From Ectothiorhodospiraceae bacterium 2226 (lineage in GTDB: Bacteria; Pseudomonadota; Gammaproteobacteria; GCA-013348725), in NCBI GenBank assembly GCA_013348725.1, contig CP054689.1:732501-796500 (forward strand): DNA of 64,000 nt, given 5' to 3'. The notes under the pieces are model-generated. The model was not told the DNA's origin, ran no database searches, and was given only the letters and a program-made list of their open reading frames with translations. Shown here piece by piece: positions 16,386 through 24,691 of this stretch. Position 1 is the first letter of the stretch; each line of letters starts with the position of its first letter. A program made the position numbers and the translations under genes.

Positions 16386-16709
16386 TCAGCGCCGCGCCTG
16401 CAGGATGTCTTCCACCCAGCTGAGCGCCGCCGAGACATTGGGGAAGCCGATCGTGCTGGTAAGCGCCACCAGCGCATGAAAGACCTCTTCGGGCGAGGCC
16501 CCGGCATCCAGGGCGCGCCGGGCGTGGCTGTGCACCGCGCCTTCGGAGCGAATCGCGGCGGCCGCGGCAAGCTGCACCAACTGGATCGCGCGCTCGTCGA
16601 GCGGCCCCTCCTCGCGCACCGCCTGCCCCAATTCCTCCAGCGCACTCATAAACCCACCGTGGCGGGCGCGCAGCTGGGCGTACCAGTCCGGAAACTCGTC
16701 AACGTCCAT
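16386..16709 (-). CDS. Carboxymuconolactone-decarboxylase-like protein lacking the cysteine pair
   Basis: The 107-residue helical protein fits the CMD/AhpD-like fold: helix LDERAIQLVQLAAAAAI, then SEGAVHSHARRALDAGAS and the helix EEVFHALVALTSTIG. Where AhpD-type members have CxxC-x3-H, this sequence keeps the His (HSHARRAL) but has Ser and Ala in place of the cysteines, so peroxidase-type redox chemistry is unlikely. The start at 16709 has AAGGAG upstream and lies inside the end of the preceding gene (11-base overlap). Confidence 0.75.
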   Translation of the reverse strand: MDVDEFPDWYAQLRARHGGFMSALEELGQAVREEGPLDERAIQLVQLAAAAAIRSEGAVHSHARRALDAGASPEEVFHALVALTSTIGFPNVSAALSWVEDILQARR

Positions 16710-17151
16710 ACGCTTGCTCCTTCGGCCGTATCTCCCAGGGCCGCACCGGACCCGGGACGATGGTGAACAACGGGTGCGGCTGCGGCCGCTCCAACCCCTG
16801 CCAGCGGCTATACCACGGCGGCGCACGCTCGCGCAGCTTGGCCAGCAGATGCGCCCATTCGTAGTACAGCTGGCCATCGGTTTCCTGCAGCGGTGGACAC
16901 CCGTCCCTCGCCCCCAGCTTATCCGCATCGAAGCGATAGCCACGCATCGCCGCCTCCTGCCAAACCGCGGCGAGATAGGCGGCGATCGCCGCGCCCGGGT
17001 CCGGCTGCGCCTGGAAGCGCAGCAGCTGCGGGTGATTGCGATAGCCGCGCGTGCCCCCTTGCAGCACCTTCTGCGCCAGCAGGCCCTCGCGCCACAGCGC
17101 CACCAGCCCGCGAGGATCGAGATACCGCGGATGTAAGGTCCACAGGCGCAT
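16699..17151 (-). CDS. Pyr_excise family protein (pyrimidine-dimer DNA glycosylase-like)
   Basis: The 150-residue product begins MRLWTLHPRYLDPRGLVALW and continues LLAQKVLQGGTRGYRNHPQL, which matches the family of T4 endonuclease V-like pyrimidine-dimer glycosylase homologues. Members of this family in bacteria are mostly uncharacterised; the T4 enzyme cuts the glycosidic bond at UV dimers using an N-terminal Thr, which is not at position 2 here. It lies next to Mug and UdgX homologues but is separated from them by 75 bases. Confidence 0.75.
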   Translation of the reverse strand: MRLWTLHPRYLDPRGLVALWREGLLAQKVLQGGTRGYRNHPQLLRFQAQPDPGAAIAAYLAAVWQEAAMRGYRFDADKLGARDGCPPLQETDGQLYYEWAHLLAKLRERAPPWYSRWQGLERPQPHPLFTIVPGPVRPWEIRPKEQAYGR

Positions 17152-17226
17152 ACGGCTCCTCGCCGCCCTCGCGCGGCCCTGTCACGAGCGTGGACCAACG
17201 GCGGCCACTCTACAAGGTGACGCGGC

Positions 17227-17811
17227 TCACGGTGCGCGCCGCTCAGGCCTCCGAGCCAAGGTGTCGGCCTGCTCGCGCAGGGCCCCGAACAGGCGCACCA
17301 GGTCCGGGAGCTGGTGATTGGCGTTCAGGCCGCTGGGGTTGGGCAGTACCCACACCTCCGCGCCCTCCAGATCCTGCGGCTGGCGCCCGAGTCGGGCCTT
17401 GGGCTGGCCGAAGGCCTGCCGGTAGGCCCCGATGCCCAGTACCGCCAGGATGCACGGGCGGTAGCGTCGCACCAGGGCCCGCAGCCTGGCGGCAGCCTGC
17501 TCGTAGTCGGCGCGCGTGAGTTCGGTCGCCGCAGCGGTGGCGCGCGGCACCACGTTGGTCACCCCATACCCGTACTCCAGCAGTTCGGCCTCCTCGTAGG
17601 GACTGAGCAGGCGCGGGGTGAAGCCCGCGCCGTGCAAGGCGGGCCAGAAGCGATTGCCGGGGCGGGCGAAGTGGTGGCCCACCGCGGCGGTATACAGGCT
17701 GGGGTTGATCCCACAGAACAGCACCTTCAGGTCGGGCGCGATCACGTCCGGCACCGTCTTGCCGCGCGCGGCCTCCAGCTCGGGCTTGGTCGGGCGCGGG
17801 GGTGGGCTCAC
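17227..17811 (-). CDS. mug: G/U mismatch-specific DNA glycosylase Mug
   Basis: The 194-residue product removes uracil or ethenocytosine opposite G. Visible motifs are GINPSLYTAAVGHHFARPGN (the first active-site motif, with the Asn of GINP) and NPSGLNANHQ (the intercalation loop). The start is a GTG at 17811 that overlaps the UdgX-like gene's TGA as GTGA, so the two glycosylases are translationally coupled. No ATG exists in a sensible place. The length is slightly over that of the E. coli enzyme (168). Confidence 0.92.
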   Translation of the reverse strand: MSPPPRPTKPELEAARGKTVPDVIAPDLKVLFCGINPSLYTAAVGHHFARPGNRFWPALHGAGFTPRLLSPYEEAELLEYGYGVTNVVPRATAAATELTRADYEQAAARLRALVRRYRPCILAVLGIGAYRQAFGQPKARLGRQPQDLEGAEVWVLPNPSGLNANHQLPDLVRLFGALREQADTLARRPERRAP

Positions 17812-18431
17812 TGTGCCAGCCTCGCGGCCACGTCGGCGAGGTCCTGGCGAAACTGCGCGTGCGCCTGCGCGCGAGCCTCTCCCCCGCGCACGCGCAACAG
17901 CGCCGCGGGATGGGTGGTCACGAAGGTGGCCGCACTGAGCGGCGTCACGGTGAACTGGGCGCGCACATCCTTGAGGCGTACCGCGCGCCCGAAGGCCGCG
18001 CGCGCCGCTGTGAGGCCGAGGCAGACCACCATCCGCGGACGCACCGCGCGCACCTCCTCGGCCAGCCAGGGGTGGCAGGCCGCGATCTCGCGCGCGCTGG
18101 GTTTCTTGTGCAGGCGGCGGCTGCCACGCGGCTCCCACTTGAAGTGCTTCACCGCATTGGTCACGTACACGGCCGCGCGGTCGATCCCGACCTCCTCGAG
18201 CACGCGTGCCAGCACGGCGCCGGCGGGGCCGACAAAGGGCCGGCCGACGCGGTCCTCTTCGTCGCCCGGCTGCTCGCCCACCAGCACCAGGGCGGCGCGG
18301 CGCGGCCCCTCGCCGAATACGGTCTGCGTGCCACGGGCGTACAGCGGGCACCCGCGGCAGTCGGCCGCGGCGGCGCGCAGCGCCTTCAGGGTACGCGCGG
18401 CGGGCAGGAAGTCGGCGGCGGAGGTGTCCAT
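17808..18431 (-). CDS. udgX: UdgX-type uracil-DNA glycosylase (family 4-like, Fe-S)
   Basis: The 207-residue protein has motif A GEQPGDEED (residues 52-60), motif B THPAALLR, and four cysteines (25, 28, 119, 137) placed to bind an Fe-S cluster. Between the motifs is SRRLHKKPS with His108, matching the extra loop of UdgX, in which that His attacks the abasic sugar and leaves a covalent protein-DNA adduct. It is first in a two-gene unit with mug, starting 13 bases downstream of the hrpA stop in the same direction, so hrpA-udgX-mug may be one transcript. Confidence 0.9.
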   Translation of the reverse strand: MDTSAADFLPAARTLKALRAAAADCRGCPLYARGTQTVFGEGPRRAALVLVGEQPGDEEDRVGRPFVGPAGAVLARVLEEVGIDRAAVYVTNAVKHFKWEPRGSRRLHKKPSAREIAACHPWLAEEVRAVRPRMVVCLGLTAARAAFGRAVRLKDVRAQFTVTPLSAATFVTTHPAALLRVRGGEARAQAHAQFRQDLADVAARLAQ

Positions 18432-18444
18432 AACGGCAGGATAG

Positions 18445-21400
18445 TCAGCCTTGTAGGTCGCGCGCCAGGCGCGGCACGGAGACGGGCTGGGCGGTACCCA
18501 ACTCCTGGGCGAACAGCGACACGCGCAGCTCCTCGAGTTGCCAGCGCAGCGCATCGCGCGGGTTGGGCTCGCCGCGCCGCTGCCGGTAGCTCTCCAGCAG
18601 CCGCGCCAGTTCCAGGCGCGGGGCGCGGTCGCGCTGCGGGTCGCGCTCCAGTTTGTCCAGGCGCCGCGCCAGCGCGCGCAGGTAGCGCGGGTAGTGCTGC
18701 AGCCAGGTCCAGGGCGTGCGCGCCACGAAACCGGGGTAGACCAGTGCCCCGAGCTGGGCGCGCATATCGCCCGCCGCCTCCAGCCAGGCGGGCGGCAGCC
18801 CGCCCTTGAGGCGCTTGCGCACGCCGTGGTACTCCGCCAGGGCCTCGCCCACCGCGGCGGCGAGCTCGTTCCCTTGGCCGACCAGATTCTGCTGCGCGGC
18901 CGCGCAACGCGCCTCGAAGTCCGCGGGCGTGCGCGGCGGCGGCGCTTCGTCCAGGGCCAGGGCGCGCGCGAGCGCGGCGCTGACCAGGTCCTCCGTCAGA
19001 TCCTGGCAGCGACCCACCGCGGCGTAGTGCAGACAAAGGCGGTCCAGCCCCGGCAGGTTCTTGCGCAGGTAGCGCAACTCGCGGTTCAGGGCACGGGCGC
19101 CCAGCGCGCGCACGCCCTCGCGGTGCGCGGCGGCGGCCTTGGCGGGATCGTCCAGCAGGCGCAGGGCCACGCGCTCGCCCTCCGCCACCAGCGCCGGATA
19201 GCCGCGCAGCGCAAGCCCGCCGCGCTCGAACGCGACGCTGTCGGGCAGTTCGCCCACGTCCCACGCCTCCACGGCCTCGCGCTCCCACTCGGGGTGCACG
19301 GCGGCGCTGAACTGCGCGCCGGCGCGCGCCGCGAGGCGCGCCTTGAGGGCATCGAGGTCGCGGTCCTGGTCCAGCACCTTGCCGTCGGTACCCAGCACGC
19401 GAAAGTGCATGCGCAGATGCGCCGGCAGGCCTGCCTCGTCGAAGGCCGCGGGGTCGATCACCACGCCCGTCATGCGCCGCAACTGCGCGGCGAGCGCCTC
19501 ACGCAGGGGCGCCACGCGCGGAGGCATCGCCTGCACCGCGGCGCGCGCGAAATCGGGCGCGGGCACGAAGTGGCGGCGCAGGCCCTTGGGCAGCGACTTG
19601 ATGAGCGCCACCACCTTCTCCTCCAGCAGTCCCGGCACCAGCCACTCGAAGGCGCCCGCCTCGAGCTGGCCCAGCGCCGCGAGCGGCACCTCGACGGTCA
19701 CACCGTCCTCGGGATGGCCGGGCTCGAAGCGATAGCGCAGGCGCAGCACCAGCGGCCCCAGCGCCAGTTCGTCCGGGAAGGCCGCGGCGCCCTCGGCGCC
19801 GTGCTGCATGAGGTCCTCGCGGGTGAGGAACAACAGGCGCGGGGCCTCGCGCTCGGCGCGCTTGCGCCAGACCTCGAAGCCGGCGGCGCTGTTGACCTCG
19901 GCGGGAATGCGCGCATCGTAGAAGGCATACAACACCGCCTCGTCGACCAGGATGTCGCGCCGCCGGGTCTTGGATTCCAGGCTCTCGATCTCGGCGATGA
20001 GCGCGCGGTTATGCGCATAGAACGGCGCGCGCGTGGCCAGATCACCCGCCACCAGCGCATCGCGGATGAAGATTTCGCGCGCGTGCGCCGGGTCGAGGGG
20101 CGCGTAGTTCACGCGCCGGCGCGCGGTGAGCACCAGGCCCCACAGGGTCACTTGTTCGTAGGCGACCACGTGGCCCGCCTTGCGCTCCCAGTGCGGCTCG
20201 AAGTGGTGGCGGCGCACCAGGTGCGCACCGACCTGCTCGACCCAGGCGGGCTCGACCTTGGCGTTGATGCGCGCGTAGACGCGCGTGGTCTCCACCAGCT
20301 CGCCCGCCATGAGCCAGCGCGGGCCCTTTTTGAACAGCCCGGAGGACGGGTGCGGCTGAAACTGCACGCCGCGCGCGCCACGGTAGGCGTCTTCGTGCTT
20401 GTGGCCGACGTGGCCGAGCAGACCGGCGAGCAGCGCGCGGTGCAACGGTGCGTACTCGGCAGGCGTCTCGGACAGGCGCGCGCCGCCCTCCAGCGCGACG
20501 GTCTTGAGCTGGCTGTGGATGTCCTGCCACTCACGCAGGCGCACGTAAGACAAAAAACGCTCGCGGCACCACTGGCGCAGTTTGCGCTGCGAGAGGTGGC
20601 GCTGCGCCTCCTGCCAGGCGCGCCACAGGCTCACGTAAGCCAGAAAATCGGAGTCCGGGTGCGCCCACTGCTTGTGCGCCTCGTCGGCCTGCTGCTGGGC
20701 CGCGACCGGTCGCTCGCGCGGGTCCTGCACGCTGAGCGCCGCGGCGATCACCAGCACCTCGCGCACGCAATCCTCGGCCTGCGCTGCAAGGACCATACGC
20801 GCCAGGCGCGGGTCCACCGGGAAACGCGCGAGCCGCCGCCCCAGCGGCGTCAAGCGGCGCTTGGCGTCCACCGCGCCCAGCTCCTGCAGCAGACGGTAGC
20901 CGTCGTTGACCGCGCGCGGCTCGGGCGGGTCGACGAACGGGAAGCGCGCCACGTCGCCGAGCCGCAGGTCGGCCATGCGCAGGATCACCGCCGCGAGGTT
21001 GGTGCGCTGGATCTCGGGCGGGGTGTATTCGGCGCGCGCCAGATAATCCGCTTCGTCATACAAACGGATGCACACGCCCGGCGCCACGCGCCCGCAGCGA
21101 CCCTTGCGCTGGTCGGCGGAGGCGCGCGACACGGGCTCGATGGGCAGGCGCTGCATCTTGCTGCGATAGCTGTAGCGGCTGATGCGCGCCAGGCCCGTGT
21201 CCACCACGTAGCGGATGCCCGGTACGGTGAGCGACGTCTCCGCGACATTCGTGGCGAGCACGATGCGCCGCCCGCCGTGCGCCTGGAAGATACGCGCCTG
21301 CTCGGCCGCGGACAGGCGCGCGTACAGCGGCAGGATCTCGGTGTGCGGCGGGTGGTGTTTGCGCAGTGCCTCGGCCGCCTCGCGGATCTCGCGCTCGCCG

Positions 21401-22278
21401 GGCAGGAACACCAGCACGTCGCCCGCCGGCTCCCCCGCCAGTTCGTCCACCGCGGCCACGATGCCCGCGCTGAGGTCCGCCTCGCCCTCCTCGCTTTGCG
21501 ACGGGCGGTAGCGCACCTCCACGGGATAGCCGCGCCCCTCCACCGACACCACCGGCGCGTCGAAATGACGCGCGAAGCGTTCGGGGTCTAGCGTAGCGGA
21601 CGTGATAATGACCTTGAGATCGGGACGCCGCGGCAACAGGCGCTTGAGGTAACCGAGCAGGAAGTCGATGTTCAGGCTGCGCTCATGGGCCTCGTCGATG
21701 ATGAGGGTGTCGTACTGCGCGAGTTCAGCGTCGCTCTGGATCTCGGCCAGCAGGATGCCGTCGGTCATCACCTTCACGTAGCTGTCGGCGCTGACGCGGT
21801 CATGGAAGCGCACCTTGTAGCCCACCGCCTGGCCGAGCGGAGACTGCAGCTCCTCAGACAGACGCGCGGCCACGCTGCGCGCCGCGATGCGCCGCGGCTG
21901 GGTATGGCCGATCAGCCCGCGCGCGCCGCGCCCCAAGGTGAGGCAGATCTTGGGGAGCTGCGTGGTCTTGCCCGAGCCGGTCTCACCGCACAACACCACC
22001 ACCTGGTGCGCGGCGACGGCGCGCGCGATGCGCTCGCGGTGCTGGTTGACCGGCAGGGCCTCATCGAAGCGCGGCTGCGGCAGCGCGGCGGCGCGCTGCG
22101 CGGCGCGCGCCTCGGCTTCGGCAACCGCCGCCCGCCACTCGGCCAAGGCCTGCGGCGCCGGGTGACGCCCCAGGCGGCGCCGCTGGGCGCGCAAGCGCGC
22201 CCGATCATGGGCCAGGCATTCGTTGAGCTCCGCTTCGGAATCGGGAGGACGCGGTGTGGCGGGGGACATCGGAGTCAT
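18445..22278 (-). CDS. hrpA: ATP-dependent RNA helicase HrpA
   Basis: The 1277-residue DEAH-box helicase carries Walker A GETGSGKTTQLPKI, DEAH, SAT motif (ITSATLDPERF), QRKGRCGRVAPG motif VI, then the helicase-associated and OB-fold domains and the long C-terminal DUF3418 region. Length matches E. coli HrpA (1300). HrpA proteins resolve stalled or collided ribosomes. A second in-frame ATG lies three codons in, so the start is uncertain by 9 bases. The gene is followed at once by udgX and mug. Confidence 0.95.
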   Translation of the reverse strand: MTPMSPATPRPPDSEAELNECLAHDRARLRAQRRRLGRHPAPQALAEWRAAVAEAEARAAQRAAALPQPRFDEALPVNQHRERIARAVAAHQVVVLCGETGSGKTTQLPKICLTLGRGARGLIGHTQPRRIAARSVAARLSEELQSPLGQAVGYKVRFHDRVSADSYVKVMTDGILLAEIQSDAELAQYDTLIIDEAHERSLNIDFLLGYLKRLLPRRPDLKVIITSATLDPERFARHFDAPVVSVEGRGYPVEVRYRPSQSEEGEADLSAGIVAAVDELAGEPAGDVLVFLPGEREIREAAEALRKHHPPHTEILPLYARLSAAEQARIFQAHGGRRIVLATNVAETSLTVPGIRYVVDTGLARISRYSYRSKMQRLPIEPVSRASADQRKGRCGRVAPGVCIRLYDEADYLARAEYTPPEIQRTNLAAVILRMADLRLGDVARFPFVDPPEPRAVNDGYRLLQELGAVDAKRRLTPLGRRLARFPVDPRLARMVLAAQAEDCVREVLVIAAALSVQDPRERPVAAQQQADEAHKQWAHPDSDFLAYVSLWRAWQEAQRHLSQRKLRQWCRERFLSYVRLREWQDIHSQLKTVALEGGARLSETPAEYAPLHRALLAGLLGHVGHKHEDAYRGARGVQFQPHPSSGLFKKGPRWLMAGELVETTRVYARINAKVEPAWVEQVGAHLVRRHHFEPHWERKAGHVVAYEQVTLWGLVLTARRRVNYAPLDPAHAREIFIRDALVAGDLATRAPFYAHNRALIAEIESLESKTRRRDILVDEAVLYAFYDARIPAEVNSAAGFEVWRKRAEREAPRLLFLTREDLMQHGAEGAAAFPDELALGPLVLRLRYRFEPGHPEDGVTVEVPLAALGQLEAGAFEWLVPGLLEEKVVALIKSLPKGLRRHFVPAPDFARAAVQAMPPRVAPLREALAAQLRRMTGVVIDPAAFDEAGLPAHLRMHFRVLGTDGKVLDQDRDLDALKARLAARAGAQFSAAVHPEWEREAVEAWDVGELPDSVAFERGGLALRGYPALVAEGERVALRLLDDPAKAAAAHREGVRALGARALNRELRYLRKNLPGLDRLCLHYAAVGRCQDLTEDLVSAALARALALDEAPPPRTPADFEARCAAAQQNLVGQGNELAAAVGEALAEYHGVRKRLKGGLPPAWLEAAGDMRAQLGALVYPGFVARTPWTWLQHYPRYLRALARRLDKLERDPQRDRAPRLELARLLESYRQRRGEPNPRDALRWQLEELRVSLFAQELGTAQPVSVPRLARDLQG

Positions 22279-22358
22279 AAATAGATGGAGGGCGTCAAAC
22301 GATCGACGCGCCGGCGGCGGCTTTTTGGCGATCCGGGCCGAGCACGACGACCAGGCCT

Positions 22359-22374
22359 GTCATAACCCTATGAC
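22359..22374. promoter_or_regulatory. Operator-like palindrome upstream of the candidate small RNA
   Basis: GTCATA-ACCC-TATGAC is a perfect 6-bp inverted repeat with a 4-base spacer, centred about 54 bases before the predicted RNA start. The half-site spacing resembles FNR/Dnr-type sites (5-4-5), but the sequence does not match TTGAT-N4-ATCAA. It also lies about 90 bases upstream of the divergent hrpA start, so it could act on either promoter. Confidence 0.35.
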
Positions 22375-22408
22375 TGCAAACGACACATAAGCTTGGCATA
22401 TACCTTGC

Positions 22409-22414
22409 TATAAC
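22409..22414 (+). promoter_or_regulatory. Candidate -10 element of the small RNA
   Basis: TATAAC (continuing TG) is a good -10 match with no clear -35 at the right spacing; TTGGCA at 22393 is too close. The predicted start is near the G at 22421. The octamer TATAACTG is identical to the one before the GGA-rich RNA at 11359. Confidence 0.4.
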
Positions 22415-22420
22415 TGAGAC

Positions 22421-22513
22421 GTGAAGGTTGCACGCAACCCTCATGTTGTCCCACTCCTCATCAAGCTGGCCTTTATGGTTCACGGGGTGCCTCCTTGGCA
22501 CCCCGTTTTTTTT
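22421..22513 (+). ncRNA. Candidate small RNA, about 93 nt, with intrinsic terminator
   Basis: Between hrpA and the hydroquinone reductase gene, both on the minus strand, a textbook plus-strand terminator ends at 22513. No plus-strand gene precedes it: the only long frame crosses the terminator without a stop. The stretch would give an RNA of about 93 bases with a 5' hairpin (GGTTG/CAACC, 22426-22439), an unstructured, pyrimidine-rich middle (TCCCACTCCTCATC) and the terminator stem with an eight-U tail. That layout is typical of Hfq-dependent trans-acting sRNAs. I do not recognise an Rfam family. Confidence 0.65.
22483..22513 (+). terminator. Strong rho-independent terminator, plus strand
   Basis: A 9-bp perfect stem (CGGGGTGCC/GGCACCCCG) with loop TCCTT is followed by eight T residues. 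On the minus strand there is no T tract after the stem, so it acts only on plus-strand transcription. It is the best intrinsic terminator in the window. Confidence 0.92.
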
Positions 22514-22519
22514 GGCCGG

Positions 22520-23509
22520 CTAAGGCCCTTCTCCCGCTCGCCAAGGCTCGGCCGGAAACCGCTCGCGGTCGTGCGGCGCGTTGAAATCGAGCTCCGGACC
22601 GCGTGGCACGATGCCGCTCGGGTTGATATCCCGATGGCTCTGGTAATAGTGGCGCTTGATGTGGTCCAGGTTGACGGTGACCGCGACGCCCGGGATCTGA
22701 TAGAGCTCGCGCGTGTACGCCCACAGGTTCGGGTAGTCCACCAGGCGGCGCCGATTGCACTTGAAGTGGCCGACGTAGACCGAATCGAAGCGCACCAGCG
22801 TGGTGAACAACCGCCAGTCGGCCTCGGTCAGCCGCGGGCCGACCAGGTACCGCTGGTGAGCGAGGCGCTCTTCCAGGTGATCCAGCGTCTCGAACAGCGC
22901 CTCGTAGGCCTCCTCGTACACGCCCTGGCTGGTGGCGAAGCCCGCCTTGTACACCCCGTTGTTGACGTTGTCGTACACCCGCTCGTTCACGGCGTCGATA
23001 TCGGCGCGCAGCGCCTCGGGGTAGAAGTCGACCTGCGCATCGCCGTAGGCATCGAAGGCGCTGTTCAGCATGCGGATGATCTCGGAGGACTCGTTGTTGA
23101 CGATGGTGCGCCCGCGCTTGTCCCACAGCACCGGCACCGTCACCACGCCGGTGAAGCGCGGGTCGGCGGTGAGGTACGCCTCGTACAGATAGCGAAAGTT
23201 GTTCACCGTATCGGGGATGCAGCCCGGACCGTCGCTGAAGTGCCAACTGCGCGGGCCCATGATGGGATCGACCACCGACACGGAGATGACATCGTCCAGC
23301 TTCTTCAGCGTGCGGAAAATCAGCGTTCGGTGCGCCCATGGACAGGCCAGCGAGACGTACAGATGGTAGCGCCCGGGCTCCGGTGCAAAACCGTCGCGCC
23401 CATCCGGCGTCACCCACTCACGAAACGGGCTCTCCCAGCGCTCGAAGCGCCCCTCTTCGTTGCTGTAGGAGGAAAACTCCCGCCACACGCCGTTAACCAG
23501 TCGTTCCAC
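22520..23509 (-). CDS. Glutathionyl-hydroquinone reductase (Xi-class GST, YqjG/ECM4 type)
   Basis: The 329-residue cytosolic enzyme reduces glutathionyl-hydroquinones and related conjugates. It has the N-terminal thioredoxin-fold active site SLACPWAHRT with Cys56, the VPVLWD and NNESSEI glutathione-site strands, and the all-helical C-terminal domain ending with RHYYQSHRDINPSGIVP, all family hallmarks. The start is a GTG at 23509 with AGGAGGAG upstream. The coding start overlaps the end of the MBL hydrolase gene by 17 bases, so the two are probably cotranscribed. Confidence 0.9.
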   Translation of the reverse strand: MERLVNGVWREFSSYSNEEGRFERWESPFREWVTPDGRDGFAPEPGRYHLYVSLACPWAHRTLIFRTLKKLDDVISVSVVDPIMGPRSWHFSDGPGCIPDTVNNFRYLYEAYLTADPRFTGVVTVPVLWDKRGRTIVNNESSEIIRMLNSAFDAYGDAQVDFYPEALRADIDAVNERVYDNVNNGVYKAGFATSQGVYEEAYEALFETLDHLEERLAHQRYLVGPRLTEADWRLFTTLVRFDSVYVGHFKCNRRRLVDYPNLWAYTRELYQIPGVAVTVNLDHIKRHYYQSHRDINPSGIVPRGPELDFNAPHDRERFPAEPWRAGEGP

Positions 23510-24512
23510 GCCTCGCTCCTCCTGTGTTGCCCGCCGGCACCGCCGCCTCACGTGCGGCGCTCGGCGCGGCCTCACCGGCGCGTCGGCGCCGCGCGAGCCA
23601 CACCTCCAGCCCCTGCGCGTTCAGTTCCAGGTCCATGGCGTAACGCTGCTCCAGCGCCTGCCCCGCCAGCGCGCTCCCGCGCCGCCGCGCCTCCTCGTGC
23701 AACAACCGCCGCAGCCCCGCACGCAACGCGGCAGCCGTGTCCGCTTCGCGCTCCACCGCCCGCGCCAGGGCCGCGTGCGCGTCGATGAGACGCCGCAGGT
23801 CAGCCGCCTCCGCGCTCGGCTCCTCCAGCACGCCGTAGTGCGTGAGGTACGCCCGCGCCGGTTGCATGGCCATCATGCGCGTGAGCGTCTCCTGCCAGAC
23901 CTCGGGTTCGAACTGGACCGGCGTGGTGGTGGGAAAGATCAGCGGACGGGCCTCGGGATAGCTCAAGCCGAAGGTATCGCCGGTGAACAGCCCGCGCGTA
24001 TAGGGATCGTACACACACAGGTGGTGCCGCGCATGCCCGGGGGTGTGCAGCACCTCGAGCACCCGCCGCCCGAGCGCGAGGCGCTCGCCGTCCTCGGCGG
24101 CCTGCACCCGCTCCGCGGGCACCGGCACGAGCTCCCCATGGTCGTCCCGCATGGCCTGTTCGCCGTACACCGCCACGGCCCCTTCCCACAGCCGGCGCGG
24201 ATCGACGAGATGAGGCGCGCCGCGCGGATGCACGATCAAGCGCGCATCGGGCAGCTGGGCCATCAGCGCGCCGCTCGCGCCGGCATGATCGAGGTGCACG
24301 TGCGTGGGAATCACATAATCCACCGCCTGGCGCGCGACGCCGGCGAAGGCCAATGCGTTCAACAGGTGCTCGGCGGCGCGCCCGGGGCCGGTGTCGATGA
24401 AGGCCGCGCGCCCGTCGCCGACCACCAGATAGGCGGCGGCCAGTTCCGCGCGCTGAAAGCCGGTATCGATCAGGAAAACGCCGTCGCCCAGGTAGGTCGG
24501 TTCGCTCGGCAT
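23493..24512 (-). CDS. MBL-fold metallo-hydrolase, 339 aa
   Basis: The metallo-beta-lactamase fold is shown by THVHLDHAG (HxHxDH metal motif), HTPGHARHH, FTGDTFG and LTHYG metal-ligand segments in order. A helical C-terminal extension of about 100 residues (ALARAVEREADTAAALRAGL) may bind substrate or mediate dimerisation. It is not GloB-like in its second half. The start MPSEPTYLGDG is preferred because the fold begins there; 14 upstream codons are also open. It precedes the glutathionyl-hydroquinone reductase in one unit, hinting at thiol or quinone detoxification. Confidence 0.85.
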   Translation of the reverse strand: MPSEPTYLGDGVFLIDTGFQRAELAAAYLVVGDGRAAFIDTGPGRAAEHLLNALAFAGVARQAVDYVIPTHVHLDHAGASGALMAQLPDARLIVHPRGAPHLVDPRRLWEGAVAVYGEQAMRDDHGELVPVPAERVQAAEDGERLALGRRVLEVLHTPGHARHHLCVYDPYTRGLFTGDTFGLSYPEARPLIFPTTTPVQFEPEVWQETLTRMMAMQPARAYLTHYGVLEEPSAEAADLRRLIDAHAALARAVEREADTAAALRAGLRRLLHEEARRRGSALAGQALEQRYAMDLELNAQGLEVWLARRRRAGEAAPSAAREAAVPAGNTGGARRGTTG

Positions 24513-24691
24513 CGCTCTGGAAGTCCTCGCGCCACTGCGGGTTCGCCCACCCATCCTGCGCGCGTGCGCGAAAAAGGTGCAGGGAACCGGAACATAGGAA
24601 CGTCATAGCTTAGCAGAACCGCCTCACTGGACGCTCGGGGAGGCGGACCCACATAATGCCGACAGGCCTTGCGAGAATCCGCCGGAGGCGC

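Noticed and set aside
18538-21591. A 1017-codon open frame on the plus strand
   Set aside because: It is the antisense shadow of hrpA in GC-rich DNA: low-complexity His/Arg/Ala/Gly sequence, no domain, while the minus-strand frame has all helicase motifs.
22421-23788. A 455-codon plus-strand frame starting at the small RNA
   Set aside because: It reads through the terminator and lies antisense to two well-supported genes, with His/Arg/Val-rich shadow composition.
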